This document shows positions 1 through 8,549 of a stretch of DNA of 64,000 nucleotides, piece by piece. The notes under the pieces were generated by a model. The model ran no database searches, was not told where the DNA came from, and saw only the letters and a list, made by a program, of their open reading frames with translations. This stretch comes from Agrobacterium genomosp. 13 str. CFBP 6927 (GTDB taxonomy: Bacteria > Pseudomonadota > Alphaproteobacteria > Rhizobiales > Rhizobiaceae). The stretch is from assembly GCA_900012615.1 (NCBI GenBank), contig LT009756.1, forward strand, positions 1,970,484-2,034,483, written 5' to 3'. Positions within the stretch are counted from its first letter, which is position 1; each line of letters begins with the position of its first letter. The position numbers were made by a program, and so were the translations under genes.

Positions 1-31
1 TGCGAATGGAGCCATGGTAGGGCCTCCTGCC

Positions 32-76
32 GATCTCCCCCCTTGAGGGGGAGATGCCCGGCAGGGCAGAGGGGGG
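32..76. repeat. GC-rich palindromic intergenic repeat (rhizobial type)
   Basis: The block contains a perfect hairpin: ATCTCCCC is followed by a short CTTGA-containing loop and GGGGAGAT, then by a G-rich tail. Elements with this look are scattered between genes in Rhizobiaceae, which is family knowledge rather than something this single copy proves. It lies downstream of the AraC-type regulator. The first 31 bases of the window show nothing I can assign. Confidence 0.5.
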
Positions 77-123
77 TAAGCCCCACCCGCCACGATCCAC
101 TAACCGACGCACAACCTTCCCAA

Positions 124-1032
124 CTACCCAGCCGCGCTGATCTCCCGCGATGCATCGATATCCCGCGACGGCGACAGTCCGTAAAAGCGGCTATATTCAC
201 GACTGAACTGCGACGGGCTCTGATAACCGACGCGGTGGCCGGCGGTGCCCGCATCCAGCCGCTCCAGCAGCATCAGCCGCCGCGCCTCATGCAGGCGCAG
301 CTGCTTCTGGTACTGAACCGGTGTCATGGCCGTGATCGTCTTGAAGTGATGGTGGAAGGACGAGACGCTCATGCCGATATGATCGGCCAGATCCTCGATA
401 CGCAGCTGGCGTGCGAAATTCTCGCGCAGCCAGGCGATGGCGCGGGCGATGCGGTTGCCATGGCTGCCGGCCGCGATGATGTTCATAAGCTGCCCGCCCG
501 CCGGTCCGGTCAGAATGCGATAGAGGATTTCCTGCTCGATCAGCGGCGCCATGGCCGCGATGTCCGCCGGACGGTCGAGCAGGCGCAACAGGCGAATGGC
601 CGCATCGAGAAGTTCCGGCGTGGCCGTATTGACGACGATGCCGCGCTGCGCATTCGCCGGCTCGGCGGGCGGATCGATGGGCACGCGCCGCATGAGATCG
701 AGCAGCTTTTCGCTGTCGATGGCAAGTGCGATGCAGAAATGCGGCACCTCCCTGCTCGCCTCCACCACCCGCCACGCAACCGGCAGATCAAGCGAGGTCA
801 GGAGATAATCCCCCGCGCCGTAATTGATGGTGTCGGTTCCCAGCTGAACGCTTTTCGAGCCCTGGATCACCATGGCGAGACAGGGGCGATAGCTGCCGTG
901 GCATGGGGCGCTGGGCGTCGTGCGCCGGCTGATGCCGAGGGAGTCGATTGCCGTCTGCACCTCGCCGTCCTCGGCGGTATGCCGCGCGGCGATGGAGGCG
1001 ATCTCCTGATAGACATTGAACGGCAAGGACAT
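124..1032 (-). CDS. AraC family transcriptional regulator (AraC_N type)
   Basis: This 302-residue protein has an N-terminal sensor half of the AraC_N kind (about residues 25-180). Its C-terminal DNA-binding domain carries two helix-turn-helix units, near 212-231 ([20 protein letters not shown]) and 262-283 ([19 protein letters not shown]). It should be a cytoplasmic activator. It is divergent from an alcohol dehydrogenase gene across a 189-bp spacer that holds a perfect inverted repeat, so that gene is its likely target. E. coli YqhC/YqhD is a known comparable pair, in which an AraC_N regulator responds to aldehydes. The inducer here is not visible from sequence. Confidence 0.88.
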   Translation of the reverse strand: MSLPFNVYQEIASIAARHTAEDGEVQTAIDSLGISRRTTPSAPCHGSYRPCLAMVIQGSKSVQLGTDTINYGAGDYLLTSLDLPVAWRVVEASREVPHFCIALAIDSEKLLDLMRRVPIDPPAEPANAQRGIVVNTATPELLDAAIRLLRLLDRPADIAAMAPLIEQEILYRILTGPAGGQLMNIIAAGSHGNRIARAIAWLRENFARQLRIEDLADHIGMSVSSFHHHFKTITAMTPVQYQKQLRLHEARRLMLLERLDAGTAGHRVGYQSPSQFSREYSRFYGLSPSRDIDASREISAAG

Positions 1033-1121
1033 GGGGAAAATCCCTTAACTGAAAGCAGAGATGCGGCTGATGCCTTTTATCTAGAAAGCCGCGCGGCCCG
1101 CGCAAAGAGTGCCCCACCATA

Positions 1122-1143
1122 TTTTTGCAGGATCGTGCAAAAA
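1122..1143. promoter_or_regulatory. Inverted repeat between araC-type gene and adh; candidate operator
   Basis: TTTTTGCA and TGCAAAAA form a perfect 8-bp inverted repeat with a 6-bp spacer, in the middle of the divergent spacer and about 80 bp upstream of the dehydrogenase start. I infer that it is the binding site of the adjacent AraC-type regulator. AraC proteins often prefer direct repeats, so the assignment is tentative. Confidence 0.4.
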
Positions 1144-1221
1144 GCTTGGAGGATCGCTCTAACGCCGCGTCGCGCTTCCATCGCATATTCCGCCGTCCCC
1201 AACTCCCGAAAGGATATTCAG

Positions 1222-2268
1222 ATGGCTATTGCTAGAGGTTACGCTGCGACCGATGCGTCGAAGCCGCTTACCCCGTTCACCTTCGAACGCCGCGAGCCGA
1301 ATGATGACGACGTCGTCATCGACATCAAATATGCCGGCATCTGCCACTCGGACATCCACACCGTCCGCAACGAATGGAAGAACGCCGTCTACCCGATCGT
1401 TCCCGGCCATGAAATCGCCGGTGTCGTGAAAGCTGTCGGTTCCAAGGTCACGAAGTTCAAGGTCGGCGACCATGTCGGCGTCGGCTGCTTCGTCGATTCC
1501 TGCATCGGCTGCGCCACCCGCGATCTCGACAACGAGCACTACATGCCCGGCCTCGTCCAGACCTATAATGACGTCGATCCCTTCACGAAAACCGCGACCC
1601 ATGGCGGTTACTCCGACTCGATCGTCGTCAAGGAAGGTTATGTCCTGTCGATCCCGGACAACCTGCCGCTTGACGCTTCCGCACCGCTGCTGTGCGCCGG
1701 CATCACGCTCTATTCGCCGCTGCGCCGCTGGAATGCCGGCCCCGGCCAGAAGGTCGCAATTGTCGGCATGGGTGGCCTTGGCCATATGGGCGTCAAGCTC
1801 GGCGCCGCCATGGGCGCGGATATCACCGTCCTTTCCCAGACCCTGTCGAAGAAGGAAGATGGCCTGAAACTCGGCGCGAAGGACTATTACGCCACCAGCG
1901 ACGCCTCGACCTTCGAGAAGCTGGCCGGCACCTTCGACCTGATCATCTGCACTGCCGGCGTCGCCATCGACTGGAACGCCTATCTCGGCCTCCTGAAGCC
2001 CAAGGGCAGCATGGTCGTCGTCGGTGCGCCGGAACATGCTATCCCGGTGCACGCCTTCTCGCTCATCATCGGCGCGAAGAACCTGTCCGGCTCGATGATC
2101 GGTTCGATCAAGGAAACCCAGGACATGCTGGATTTCTGCGGCGAGCACAACATCGTCTCGGAAATCGAGACGATCAACATCCAGGACGTCAACGAAGCCT
2201 ATGAGCGGGTGTTGAAGAGCGATGTGCGGTATCGTTTCGTCATCGACATGGCATCGCTCGACGCGTGA
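1222..2268 (+). CDS. NAD(P)-dependent zinc alcohol dehydrogenase
   Basis: The 348-residue protein is a medium-chain dehydrogenase of the CAD/YahK group, which interconverts alcohols and aldehydes. Catalytic zinc ligands are C41, H63 and E64 ([12 protein letters not shown]), with a further Cys near 159. The nucleotide-binding motif GMGGLG is near 183. The start is the ATG followed by AIARGY, preceded by GAAAGGA; the frame is open much further upstream but that part runs antisense through the regulator gene. An oddity is that the structural-zinc lobe keeps only C94 and C97; the expected third and fourth cysteines appear as R100 and M108. It is divergent from an AraC regulator that probably controls it. 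Confidence 0.88.
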   Translation: MAIARGYAATDASKPLTPFTFERREPNDDDVVIDIKYAGICHSDIHTVRNEWKNAVYPIVPGHEIAGVVKAVGSKVTKFKVGDHVGVGCFVDSCIGCATRDLDNEHYMPGLVQTYNDVDPFTKTATHGGYSDSIVVKEGYVLSIPDNLPLDASAPLLCAGITLYSPLRRWNAGPGQKVAIVGMGGLGHMGVKLGAAMGADITVLSQTLSKKEDGLKLGAKDYYATSDASTFEKLAGTFDLIICTAGVAIDWNAYLGLLKPKGSMVVVGAPEHAIPVHAFSLIIGAKNLSGSMIGSIKETQDMLDFCGEHNIVSEIETINIQDVNEAYERVLKSDVRYRFVIDMASLDA

Positions 2269-2303
2269 GCGTTGGATTAGGCACACACGCCACATCCACA
2301 CGC

Positions 2304-2417
2304 CGTCACCCCGGACTAGATCCGGGGTCCAGCCAACCCAAGTCCTTGGGCTGAAAAAACTCTTCTCGCCGCGCAGACGCGCGTCGGCTGGATACCGGAT
2401 CAAGTCCGGCATGACGG
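2304..2417. repeat. Palindromic intergenic repeat (GTCA-CCCGGA...TCCGG-TGACG type)
   Basis: Two imperfectly complementary arms, 2304-2334 and 2386-2417, share the CCGGA-TnnA-TCCGG core and end in CGTCA/TGACG. They enclose about 50 bp. This fits the large family of rhizobial intergenic palindromes. It lies between convergent genes and may act as a transcription or mRNA-end element. Confidence 0.55.
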
Positions 2418-2445
2418 AGGAGTAGTTTGGCGCAGCTGTCATAAC

Positions 2446-2478
2446 ACAAGGGCGGGAAGCCATGCTTCCCGCCCTTGT
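2446..2478. terminator. Bidirectional hairpin terminator between adh and ndh
   Basis: A perfect 15-bp stem (ACAAGGGCGGGAAGC paired with its complement) with a 3-base loop lies between the 3' ends of two convergent genes. No long T tract follows on either side, so termination efficiency is uncertain. Confidence 0.55.
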
Positions 2479-2496
2479 CATTTGCCCGCCCGACCC

Positions 2497-3762
2497 TCAG
2501 GCCTCGTCCTTCAACGTCTCTTTCTGGGTGATTAGTCGCGCGCTGTGCTGGCCGCTCAGGTAAATCCACAGCCAGCTCCACGCCACGGCAAGCCGCGATC
2601 GCGTTCCAATCAAAAAGTAGATGTGGGCAAGCCCCCATATCCACCACGCCAGCACGCCCTTGAGCTTGAACCTGCCGAAATCGATCACCGCCGCTCGTTT
2701 GCCGATGGTCGCCAGATTGCCCTGATGGCTGTAGCGGAAGGGCGGTGGTGACGGCTGGCCGGCCAGCCGCGCCTTGATGACCTTCGCGACATAGGCGCCC
2801 TGCTGCTTTGCCGCAGGGGCTATACCCGGCACCGGCTTGCCGTTCTCCTGATTGACGGCGGCCGTATCGCCAATGACGAAGATATTCGGATCGTCTTCCA
2901 GATTGAGATGAGGTCCGACGATGGCCCGCCCTGCCCGGTCGGCGGCGGCGTTGAGCCATGTCGCGGCTGGCGACGCCTGCACGCCGGCGGCCCAGACAAC
3001 GGTGCGGCAGGGATAATAGGTCTCGCCGACCGTCACGCCCTCATCGCTGCACGCCGTCACAGGCGTACCAAGCAGAACCTCGACGCCGAGTTTTTCGAGC
3101 GCTTCCTTCGCATAGGCAGAAAGGTCTTCCGTGAAGACCGGCAGAACGCGAGGGCCGGCCTCGACCAGCAGCACCCGGGTCTTTCTGGTATCCACATTAC
3201 GGAATTCCGCCGGCAGCGCCTTATGCGCCAGTTCGGCGATCATGCCCGCCATTTCCACGCCCGTCGGGCCTGCGCCGATAATGACGAAGGTCAACAGCGC
3301 CTGCCGTTCCTCTTCGCTGGTGACAAGTTCGGCCCGTTCGAAAGCCAGAAGCAGGCGGCGGCGGATTGTCGTCGCATCTTCGAGCGTCTTGAGGCCGGGG
3401 GCGGAACGCTCCCACTCGTCGCGGCCGAAATAGGCGTGGCGGGCGCCGGTGGCCAGCACCAGCGTATCGAAGCCGATGACCTGACCCGAATTCAGATGCA
3501 CGGTCCGCGCCGCCCGGTCTATGCCGTTCACCTCCGCAAGCAGGGTCGTGACCTCCTTGCGGTCGCGATAGAGATGGCGGATCGGCCAGGCGATTTCGGA
3601 TGTCGCCAGAGCCGTCGTCGCAACCTGATAAAGCAATGGCTGGAACAGGTGGTGATTGCGGCGGTCGATCAGTGTGATGCGGACAGTGGCTCCCTCCAGC
3701 CCATGTACCAGTTGCAAACCGCCGAAGCCTCCACCCACGACGACAACATGATGTTCTTGCAT
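2497..3762 (-). CDS. ndh: NAD(P)/FAD-dependent oxidoreductase, type II NADH dehydrogenase family
   Basis: The 421-residue flavoprotein has an N-terminal FAD-binding motif (GGGFGG, residues 10-15), a central NADH-binding motif (GAGPTG, 163-168) and the late FAD contact VIGDTA. The last 60 residues hold Trp-rich hydrophobic stretches that would attach it to the inner membrane. Family members pass electrons from NADH to quinone without pumping protons. It lies 71 bp downstream of pdxJ on the same strand and could share its transcript. The exact electron acceptor cannot be told from sequence. Confidence 0.85.
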   Translation of the reverse strand: MQEHHVVVVGGGFGGLQLVHGLEGATVRITLIDRRNHHLFQPLLYQVATTALATSEIAWPIRHLYRDRKEVTTLLAEVNGIDRAARTVHLNSGQVIGFDTLVLATGARHAYFGRDEWERSAPGLKTLEDATTIRRRLLLAFERAELVTSEEERQALLTFVIIGAGPTGVEMAGMIAELAHKALPAEFRNVDTRKTRVLLVEAGPRVLPVFTEDLSAYAKEALEKLGVEVLLGTPVTACSDEGVTVGETYYPCRTVVWAAGVQASPAATWLNAAADRAGRAIVGPHLNLEDDPNIFVIGDTAAVNQENGKPVPGIAPAAKQQGAYVAKVIKARLAGQPSPPPFRYSHQGNLATIGKRAAVIDFGRFKLKGVLAWWIWGLAHIYFLIGTRSRLAVAWSWLWIYLSGQHSARLITQKETLKDEA

Positions 3763-3833
3763 ATGTCTCTGCCTTCATAAGCTCGCGCACGGAGCATGCG
3801 CCGGCAAACTATAGGCAAAAAAATTGACTTTGG

Positions 3834-4589
3834 TTATGAAATAGCCTGACCGCAGGCCTGACAAAAACGCCGGACTGTTTCAGCCATGCCATATTCAAGC
3901 GCATCCGCCGTCAGCCCGTGACCGATGGAAACCTCGGCCAGATAAGGGATACGTTTCATCAGCCTGGGCAGGTTTGCGACGGTGAGGTCATGGCCGGCAT
4001 TGACGGCAAGCCCGAGCGCTCTGGCATGATCCGCCGTCTGTCCGAGCTTTTCGAGAAGCACCTCGCCCTTTTGCGGATCGTCAAAACAGCCGCCATAGGG
4101 GCCGGTGTAAAGTTCGATACGCGCCGCGCCCGTTTCCGCCGCCAGTTCCACCGGCTCGCGCTCCCCATCGCCATCGGCAAAAAGCGAGACGCGCATGCCG
4201 CCAGCCTTCAGGCGCCCCACAACGTCTTTCAGGAAAACGCCGTGCTTGCGGAAATCCCAGCCGTGGTCGGAGGTCGCCTGCGACGGATCGTCCGGCACCA
4301 GCGTCACCTGTTCCGGCTGCGTCTTTTCGCAAAGAACGAGAAAGTCCTCGGTCGGATACCCCTCAATGTTGAATTCCGCGCTGGGGAAGCTGTCATCGAT
4401 CAGCGCGCGCAGGACGGGCAGGTCCGAAAAGCGGATATGGCGCTGGTCGGGACGAGGGTGTACAGTGAGCCCGCTTGCACCCGCAGCGAGTGCCAAATGC
4501 CCGAAATGCGCGACATCCGGCCATGGAAGATCGCGACGGTTGCGCAGCATGGCAATTGCGTTCAGATTGACGGAAAGTTTCGCGGGCAT
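3834..4589 (-). CDS. pdxJ: Pyridoxine 5'-phosphate synthase
   Basis: The 251-residue TIM-barrel enzyme condenses 1-deoxy-D-xylulose 5-phosphate with 3-amino-2-oxopropyl phosphate in the DXP-dependent vitamin B6 pathway. Diagnostic segments are [13 protein letters not shown] at the N-terminus, [26 protein letters not shown] and the late NAGHDL and [10 protein letters not shown] chose the start at MPAKLSV because it matches the family N-terminus; an upstream extension of 35 residues has no family character. It is divergent from the MerR-type regulator gene. Confidence 0.95.
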   Translation of the reverse strand: MPAKLSVNLNAIAMLRNRRDLPWPDVAHFGHLALAAGASGLTVHPRPDQRHIRFSDLPVLRALIDDSFPSAEFNIEGYPTEDFLVLCEKTQPEQVTLVPDDPSQATSDHGWDFRKHGVFLKDVVGRLKAGGMRVSLFADGDGEREPVELAAETGAARIELYTGPYGGCFDDPQKGEVLLEKLGQTADHARALGLAVNAGHDLTVANLPRLMKRIPYLAEVSIGHGLTADALEYGMAETVRRFCQACGQAIS

Positions 4590-4677
4590 GACATCGGGCT
4601 CCGGTTCGGAATTGACATCCTGTTTCACGCAGGTTGACGCCAACCGCAAGGAGGCCGATAAAATTTTTTGGAATACG

Positions 4678-4702
4678 GGAACGAAAACACACAATACACG
4701 TT
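4678..4702 (+). promoter_or_regulatory. Candidate EcfG (general stress sigma) promoter
   Basis: GGAAC, 16 bases, then CGTT fits the alphaproteobacterial EcfG/RpoE2 consensus (GGAAC-N16/17-CGTT). It lies about 120 bp upstream of the MerR-LuxR regulator start and reads towards it. The match is exact at the conserved positions, but it is a short motif and could occur by chance. Confidence 0.45.
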
Positions 4703-4820
4703 ACGGTTCTTATGTAGCGTTTGGCATGATGTCTTGATCAGAGGGGTCATCGCAGGGGAACACGCGATCGACGCCAGTTAAAAAACGGGCACACTGTCAA
4801 AGAGCGCAAAGGGGGAGACG

Positions 4821-5516
4821 ATGCAGGATGGCCGTATGCCGTTTGAACACGGCGACGAGGACAAACCCAATTCAAGAAACAGCGGTTTCCTTCCGGATAT
4901 AAGTCTGCCCTCCTCCCTGCCCGCGGAACCAGTCCCCATCGCCGACATGGCCAATATCTTCGGAGTAACGCACCGGACCCTGCATTTTTATGAGGAGAAG
5001 GCGCTGCTGACGTCGAAGCGCATCGGACAGATGCGGGTCTATACCCACCGCAACGTCAAGCGCATGGCAGTCATCAATGTCTGTCGCGAAGTGGGCATTT
5101 CCGTCGCCGCCATTACCGAGATCATGGAAAAACTGGTCCGCTCGCTCTCGCAGGAAGAAGCGGACGACGTCTTCCACGCGGCGCTGAGGCAGCGAAAGAG
5201 GGAATTGACGGCCGAGCTTTCCACCCTTCAACGTCAGGCGCAGCAGATCGAGGAACTGCTGGTCACCGATAGCGATGCGGACGGACTGGATGCCGGGGAA
5301 CGGGCGCCAACCAGGGACATCGCGCTGACCGACGCCGAGCGGAAATGCCTGGAGCTGATGGCGGAGGGTTATGCACCGGTGCGGCTTGCCCGCGCCCTTG
5401 GTATTTCAGGCAGCGACCTCAATGTGCTGGAAGCGAAAATCATCGGCAAGTTCAATGCCAGCAACCGCTTTCAGGCGGTCGCCAAGGCGGTCCTGCTCGG
5501 TGTCATCCGCGCTTAG
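4821..5516 (+). CDS. MerR-type regulator with C-terminal LuxR-like helix-turn-helix
   Basis: The 231-residue protein has a MerR winged-helix domain (about 38-105, with VTHRTLHFYEEKALL and RVYTHRNVKRM) and a predicted coiled coil (about 110-148) suited to dimerisation. The C-terminal segment (about 169-229) follows the LuxR/GerE pattern: LTDAERKCLELMAEG, a HTH-like stretch, then NRFQAVAKAVLLGVI. A MerR head joined to a LuxR-like tail is unusual. An acidic, Pro-rich 35-residue N-terminus precedes the HTH. No metal-binding cysteine cluster is seen. The start has GGGGGAG 6 bases upstream. A candidate EcfG promoter lies upstream, so a role in the stress response is possible. Confidence 0.75.
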   Translation: MQDGRMPFEHGDEDKPNSRNSGFLPDISLPSSLPAEPVPIADMANIFGVTHRTLHFYEEKALLTSKRIGQMRVYTHRNVKRMAVINVCREVGISVAAITEIMEKLVRSLSQEEADDVFHAALRQRKRELTAELSTLQRQAQQIEELLVTDSDADGLDAGERAPTRDIALTDAERKCLELMAEGYAPVRLARALGISGSDLNVLEAKIIGKFNASNRFQAVAKAVLLGVIRA

Positions 5517-5522
5517 TCACGA

Positions 5523-6650
5523 TCAGCGAACGATTGTCAGTGTCTCTGCCGCGCGGGTAATGGCGGTGTAAAGCCACCTTTCGCGCGAGTCCCGGAAGGC
5601 ATAGCTCTCATCAAAGAGAACCACATTGTTCCATTGCGAACCCTGCGCTTTGTGCACTGTCAGCGCATAGCCGAAATCGAACTCGTCATAACGCTTGCGC
5701 GTGGACCACGGAATTTCCGTCTCCACATCCTCGAACGCCGCCTTCAGCAATTTGATCTTGGCCGCACCGCGATCCATATCGTCATCTTCCGGCCGGATCA
5801 TCAGGTTGATGCCGGGCTTCACCGTCTCGCGCGACGAACTCATGACCTGCCAGAGCGAGCCGTTCAGCAGGCCCTTGGCCGGATCGTTCCTCAGGCAAAC
5901 CAGCTTGTCGCCGGATTGCGGATAATCGGCCGTAAAGCCCTTCAGCTCGCGAAGCCGCTGGTTGTAACGGCGGCGGGTACGATTGGTGCCGACAAGAACC
6001 TGATCGGCATCGAGCACCAGCGACTGCGTCACCTCGGACTTGGAGATCACCTGTGCTGCGCCGTAATCGCCACGCATGATCTCACGGCCCTCCCGCACAT
6101 CCATGGCAAGATGGATGATGGGATTGTCCTTGGCCTGACGATGGATTTCCGACAGCAGATAATCGGGCTCCTGCTCGGTGAAGAAACCACCACCCGAAAC
6201 CGGTGGCAGCTGGCCGGGATCGCCAAGCACGAGGATCGGCGTGCCGAAACTCATCAGATCCTTGCCGAGCTGCTCGTCCACCATGGAACATTCGTCGATG
6301 ATGATGAGTGCCGCCTTGGCAAGCGGGCTCTGGCGATTGATGGAGAACATCGGCGCGATGGATGTCTTGCCAGTTTCCTCATCTTCCACCGTTTCTTCGC
6401 CGCGCGGGCGATAGATCAGCGAATGGATGGTGCGGGCATTGGTCGCCCCGCGTGAGCGTAGCACCTGCGCCGCCTTGCCGGTGAAGGCCGCAAACAGCAC
6501 CTCGCCATCGACATTTTCCGCGAAATGCTTGGCAAGCGTCGTCTTTCCGGTTCCAGCATAACCGAACAGCCGGAAAACCGGCGTCCGGCCTTCCTTCAGC
6601 CAGCGGGAAACAGCCTTCAGCGCTTCGTCCTGTTGCGGTGAAAATAACAT
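5523..6650 (-). CDS. ATP-dependent RecD-like DNA helicase (superfamily 1)
   Basis: The 375-residue protein carries Walker A GYAGTGKTT (30-38), Walker B DECSMVD (119-125), the motif GDPGQLPPV, and a C-terminal UvrD_C_2 signature (ALTVHKAQGSQW). This is the compact SF1B layout seen in RecD2-like and phage Dda-like helicases, without the long N-terminus of full RecD. It should unwind DNA 5' to 3'. Members are often annotated as an ATP-dependent exodeoxyribonuclease, but no nuclease domain is present. It is convergent with the MerR-LuxR gene, with 6 bp between them. Confidence 0.82.
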   Translation of the reverse strand: MLFSPQQDEALKAVSRWLKEGRTPVFRLFGYAGTGKTTLAKHFAENVDGEVLFAAFTGKAAQVLRSRGATNARTIHSLIYRPRGEETVEDEETGKTSIAPMFSINRQSPLAKAALIIIDECSMVDEQLGKDLMSFGTPILVLGDPGQLPPVSGGGFFTEQEPDYLLSEIHRQAKDNPIIHLAMDVREGREIMRGDYGAAQVISKSEVTQSLVLDADQVLVGTNRTRRRYNQRLRELKGFTADYPQSGDKLVCLRNDPAKGLLNGSLWQVMSSSRETVKPGINLMIRPEDDDMDRGAAKIKLLKAAFEDVETEIPWSTRKRYDEFDFGYALTVHKAQGSQWNNVVLFDESYAFRDSRERWLYTAITRAAETLTIVR

Positions 6651-6774
6651 GCGCCCTCATCGCAGGATTCGAGCACCATGCGCAACAGAAAAAGAACGAA
6701 AGATGAATCGCCGCGGGAGAATGCGGCAATAAAACACGGCTGGTTTTTAAGCCGTGGTCGCTATCATCCCTCGT

Positions 6775-8061
6775 ATGAAGATATTGATTCTCGGTGCAAC
6801 AGGTTTCATCGGTTCGGAGGTTCTCAAAAGCCTGAACCTCCGCGGGCATGCCGTGACGGCGCTGGCGCGTTCGGTCACCCGCGCCCGCGACAAATGGCCT
6901 TTCGCCAACTGGGTCTCAGCCGATCTTTCCAGGATGAAGCACGCGACAGACTGGTCATCGCTCGTCCATGACCATGACGCCATTGTCAATTGTGCGGGCG
7001 CGCTGCAGGACGGCCTGTCGGATGACCTTGCCGCGACGCAGGAAAAGGCGATGATGGCGCTTTATGAAGAAGCGGCACAGACGGGCGGCAGACGGATAAT
7101 CCAGATATCGGCCCGCACGGCGGGGGCCGCATCCGGCCTGCCCTTCCTCGCCACCAAACGCCGCGCCGATGAGGCGCTCGCCGCAAGCGGTCTGCCTCAC
7201 GTCATTCTGCGCCCCGCACTAGTGGTTGGGCGAAACGCGCATGGCGGCACGGCACTTGTGCGCGCGCTTGCAGGCTTTCCCTTCGTGGTGCCGCTCGTCA
7301 ATGGACAAATCGCCGTCCGGACGGTCGCGGTGGAGGATGTGGCAGCCGTGGTATGTGCGGCGATCGACGGCGAAATCCCGTCGGGCAGCGATCTCGAACT
7401 CGCCGCGAAGGAAACGCTGACATTGCAGGACGTGGTCGCCAGACACCGGCAATGGCTGGGCCTGCCCCGTTCTCCGATCATAAATCTTCCCGCCGCCTTC
7501 ATGCGCCCCGTCGCCCTCGTGGCGGATGCCGCAGGCAAACTCGGCTGGCGGTCGCCGCTGCGTTCGACCGCCATGACGGTCATGTCGGAAGGCATCGTAA
7601 CGGAGAATGAAGCAGGACCGGCGATGGCCTCACTCAAGACCCTGGAACAGACGCTGGCCGCCCACCCTTCCGGCGTGCAGGACCTGTGGTTTGCCAGATT
7701 ATATCTGCTGAAACCCCTGATCGTTCTCTGCCTGTCTTTATTCTGGCTGCTGTCCGGCCTCATACCGCTGCTGAATATCACTGGAGCAGCGGCGCATTTC
7801 CTGCCCTTCATGCTGCAGACGTCGGCCATCGCCCTCACACTCGCCACCTGCCTCATCGATATAGCCCTCGGCATCGCCGTCCTGCTGCGGCCGCTCGCCA
7901 GAAAGGCGCTTGTCGCCATGCTGCTGGTCAGCGCCGCTTATCTGGCCGGCGGCAGCCTGCTGGAACCGACCCTTTGGCTCGATCCGCTCGGTCCTCTGGT
8001 CAAGGTTCTGCCTTCTGTCGCCCTGACGCTCGTTGCCCTCGCCACCTTGGATGAACGCTGA
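6775..8061 (+). CDS. SDR/NmrA-type NAD(P)-binding protein fused to a DoxX-like membrane domain
   Basis: The 428-residue protein starts with an extended-SDR Rossmann fold (GATGFIG at 7-13) covering about 290 residues. Its C-terminal part (about 300-425) has four hydrophobic helices in a DoxX-like arrangement. The enzyme domain would sit at the cytoplasmic face of the inner membrane; the substrate is unknown. The start at MKILILGATG puts the glycine motif at the usual distance from the N-terminus. The stop overlaps the next start (ATGA), so it is translationally coupled to the DUF2269 membrane protein gene and the two probably act together. Confidence 0.82.
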   Translation: MKILILGATGFIGSEVLKSLNLRGHAVTALARSVTRARDKWPFANWVSADLSRMKHATDWSSLVHDHDAIVNCAGALQDGLSDDLAATQEKAMMALYEEAAQTGGRRIIQISARTAGAASGLPFLATKRRADEALAASGLPHVILRPALVVGRNAHGGTALVRALAGFPFVVPLVNGQIAVRTVAVEDVAAVVCAAIDGEIPSGSDLELAAKETLTLQDVVARHRQWLGLPRSPIINLPAAFMRPVALVADAAGKLGWRSPLRSTAMTVMSEGIVTENEAGPAMASLKTLEQTLAAHPSGVQDLWFARLYLLKPLIVLCLSLFWLLSGLIPLLNITGAAAHFLPFMLQTSAIALTLATCLIDIALGIAVLLRPLARKALVAMLLVSAAYLAGGSLLEPTLWLDPLGPLVKVLPSVALTLVALATLDER

Positions 8062-8543
8062 TGACACTTGAGGAACTGCTGCGGCTTGCCCATGTCATCG
8101 GCGCGACGGTGCTGTTCGGCACCGGCGCGGGCATTGCCTTTTTCATGGTGATGGCACGGCGGACGGCCAGCCCGGCGCTGATCGCCCATGTCTCAGGCAC
8201 CGTCGTCATCGCCGACACGGTCTTTACCGCCACCGCCGCGATCATCCAACCGGTCACCGGATATTTTCTCGCGCGCATCATCGGCTGGCCGCTGACCGAG
8301 GGCTGGATCGCCCTTTCGCTAGGCCTCTATGTCTTCACCGGCATTTTCTGGCTGCCGGTGGTGTGGATACAGATCAGGCTGCGCGATATCGCCCGCGACT
8401 GCGCCGCCACCGGACAGGCCCTGCCGGCGCAATGGTTCCGCCTTTACCGCATCTGGTTCGCCTGCGGTTTTCCCGCCTTTTTCGCGGTTCTCGGCATCAT
8501 CTGGCTCATGCTCAACAAGCCGGACATTCCCCTGTTCGGCTGA
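8061..8543 (+). CDS. DUF2269 family integral membrane protein
   Basis: The 160-residue protein has about four transmembrane helices, beginning with a Leu/Ala-rich helix that contains HVIGATVLFGTGAG. The pattern fits DUF2269, a family with no established function. It overlaps the preceding SDR-DoxX gene by one base (ATGA) and is almost certainly co-expressed with it. It is convergent with the SRPBCC gene downstream, 6 bp away. Confidence 0.75.
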   Translation: MTLEELLRLAHVIGATVLFGTGAGIAFFMVMARRTASPALIAHVSGTVVIADTVFTATAAIIQPVTGYFLARIIGWPLTEGWIALSLGLYVFTGIFWLPVVWIQIRLRDIARDCAATGQALPAQWFRLYRIWFACGFPAFFAVLGIIWLMLNKPDIPLFG

Positions 8544-8549
8544 TGCGGC

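Noticed and set aside
43-1221. N-terminal extension of the alcohol dehydrogenase frame
   Set aside because: It runs antisense through the AraC regulator and shows no family sequence; the conserved N-terminus and RBS support the start at 1222.
1159-2481. 440-codon open frame antisense to the alcohol dehydrogenase
   Set aside because: The plus strand encodes a complete dehydrogenase; the reverse reading has no domain pattern.
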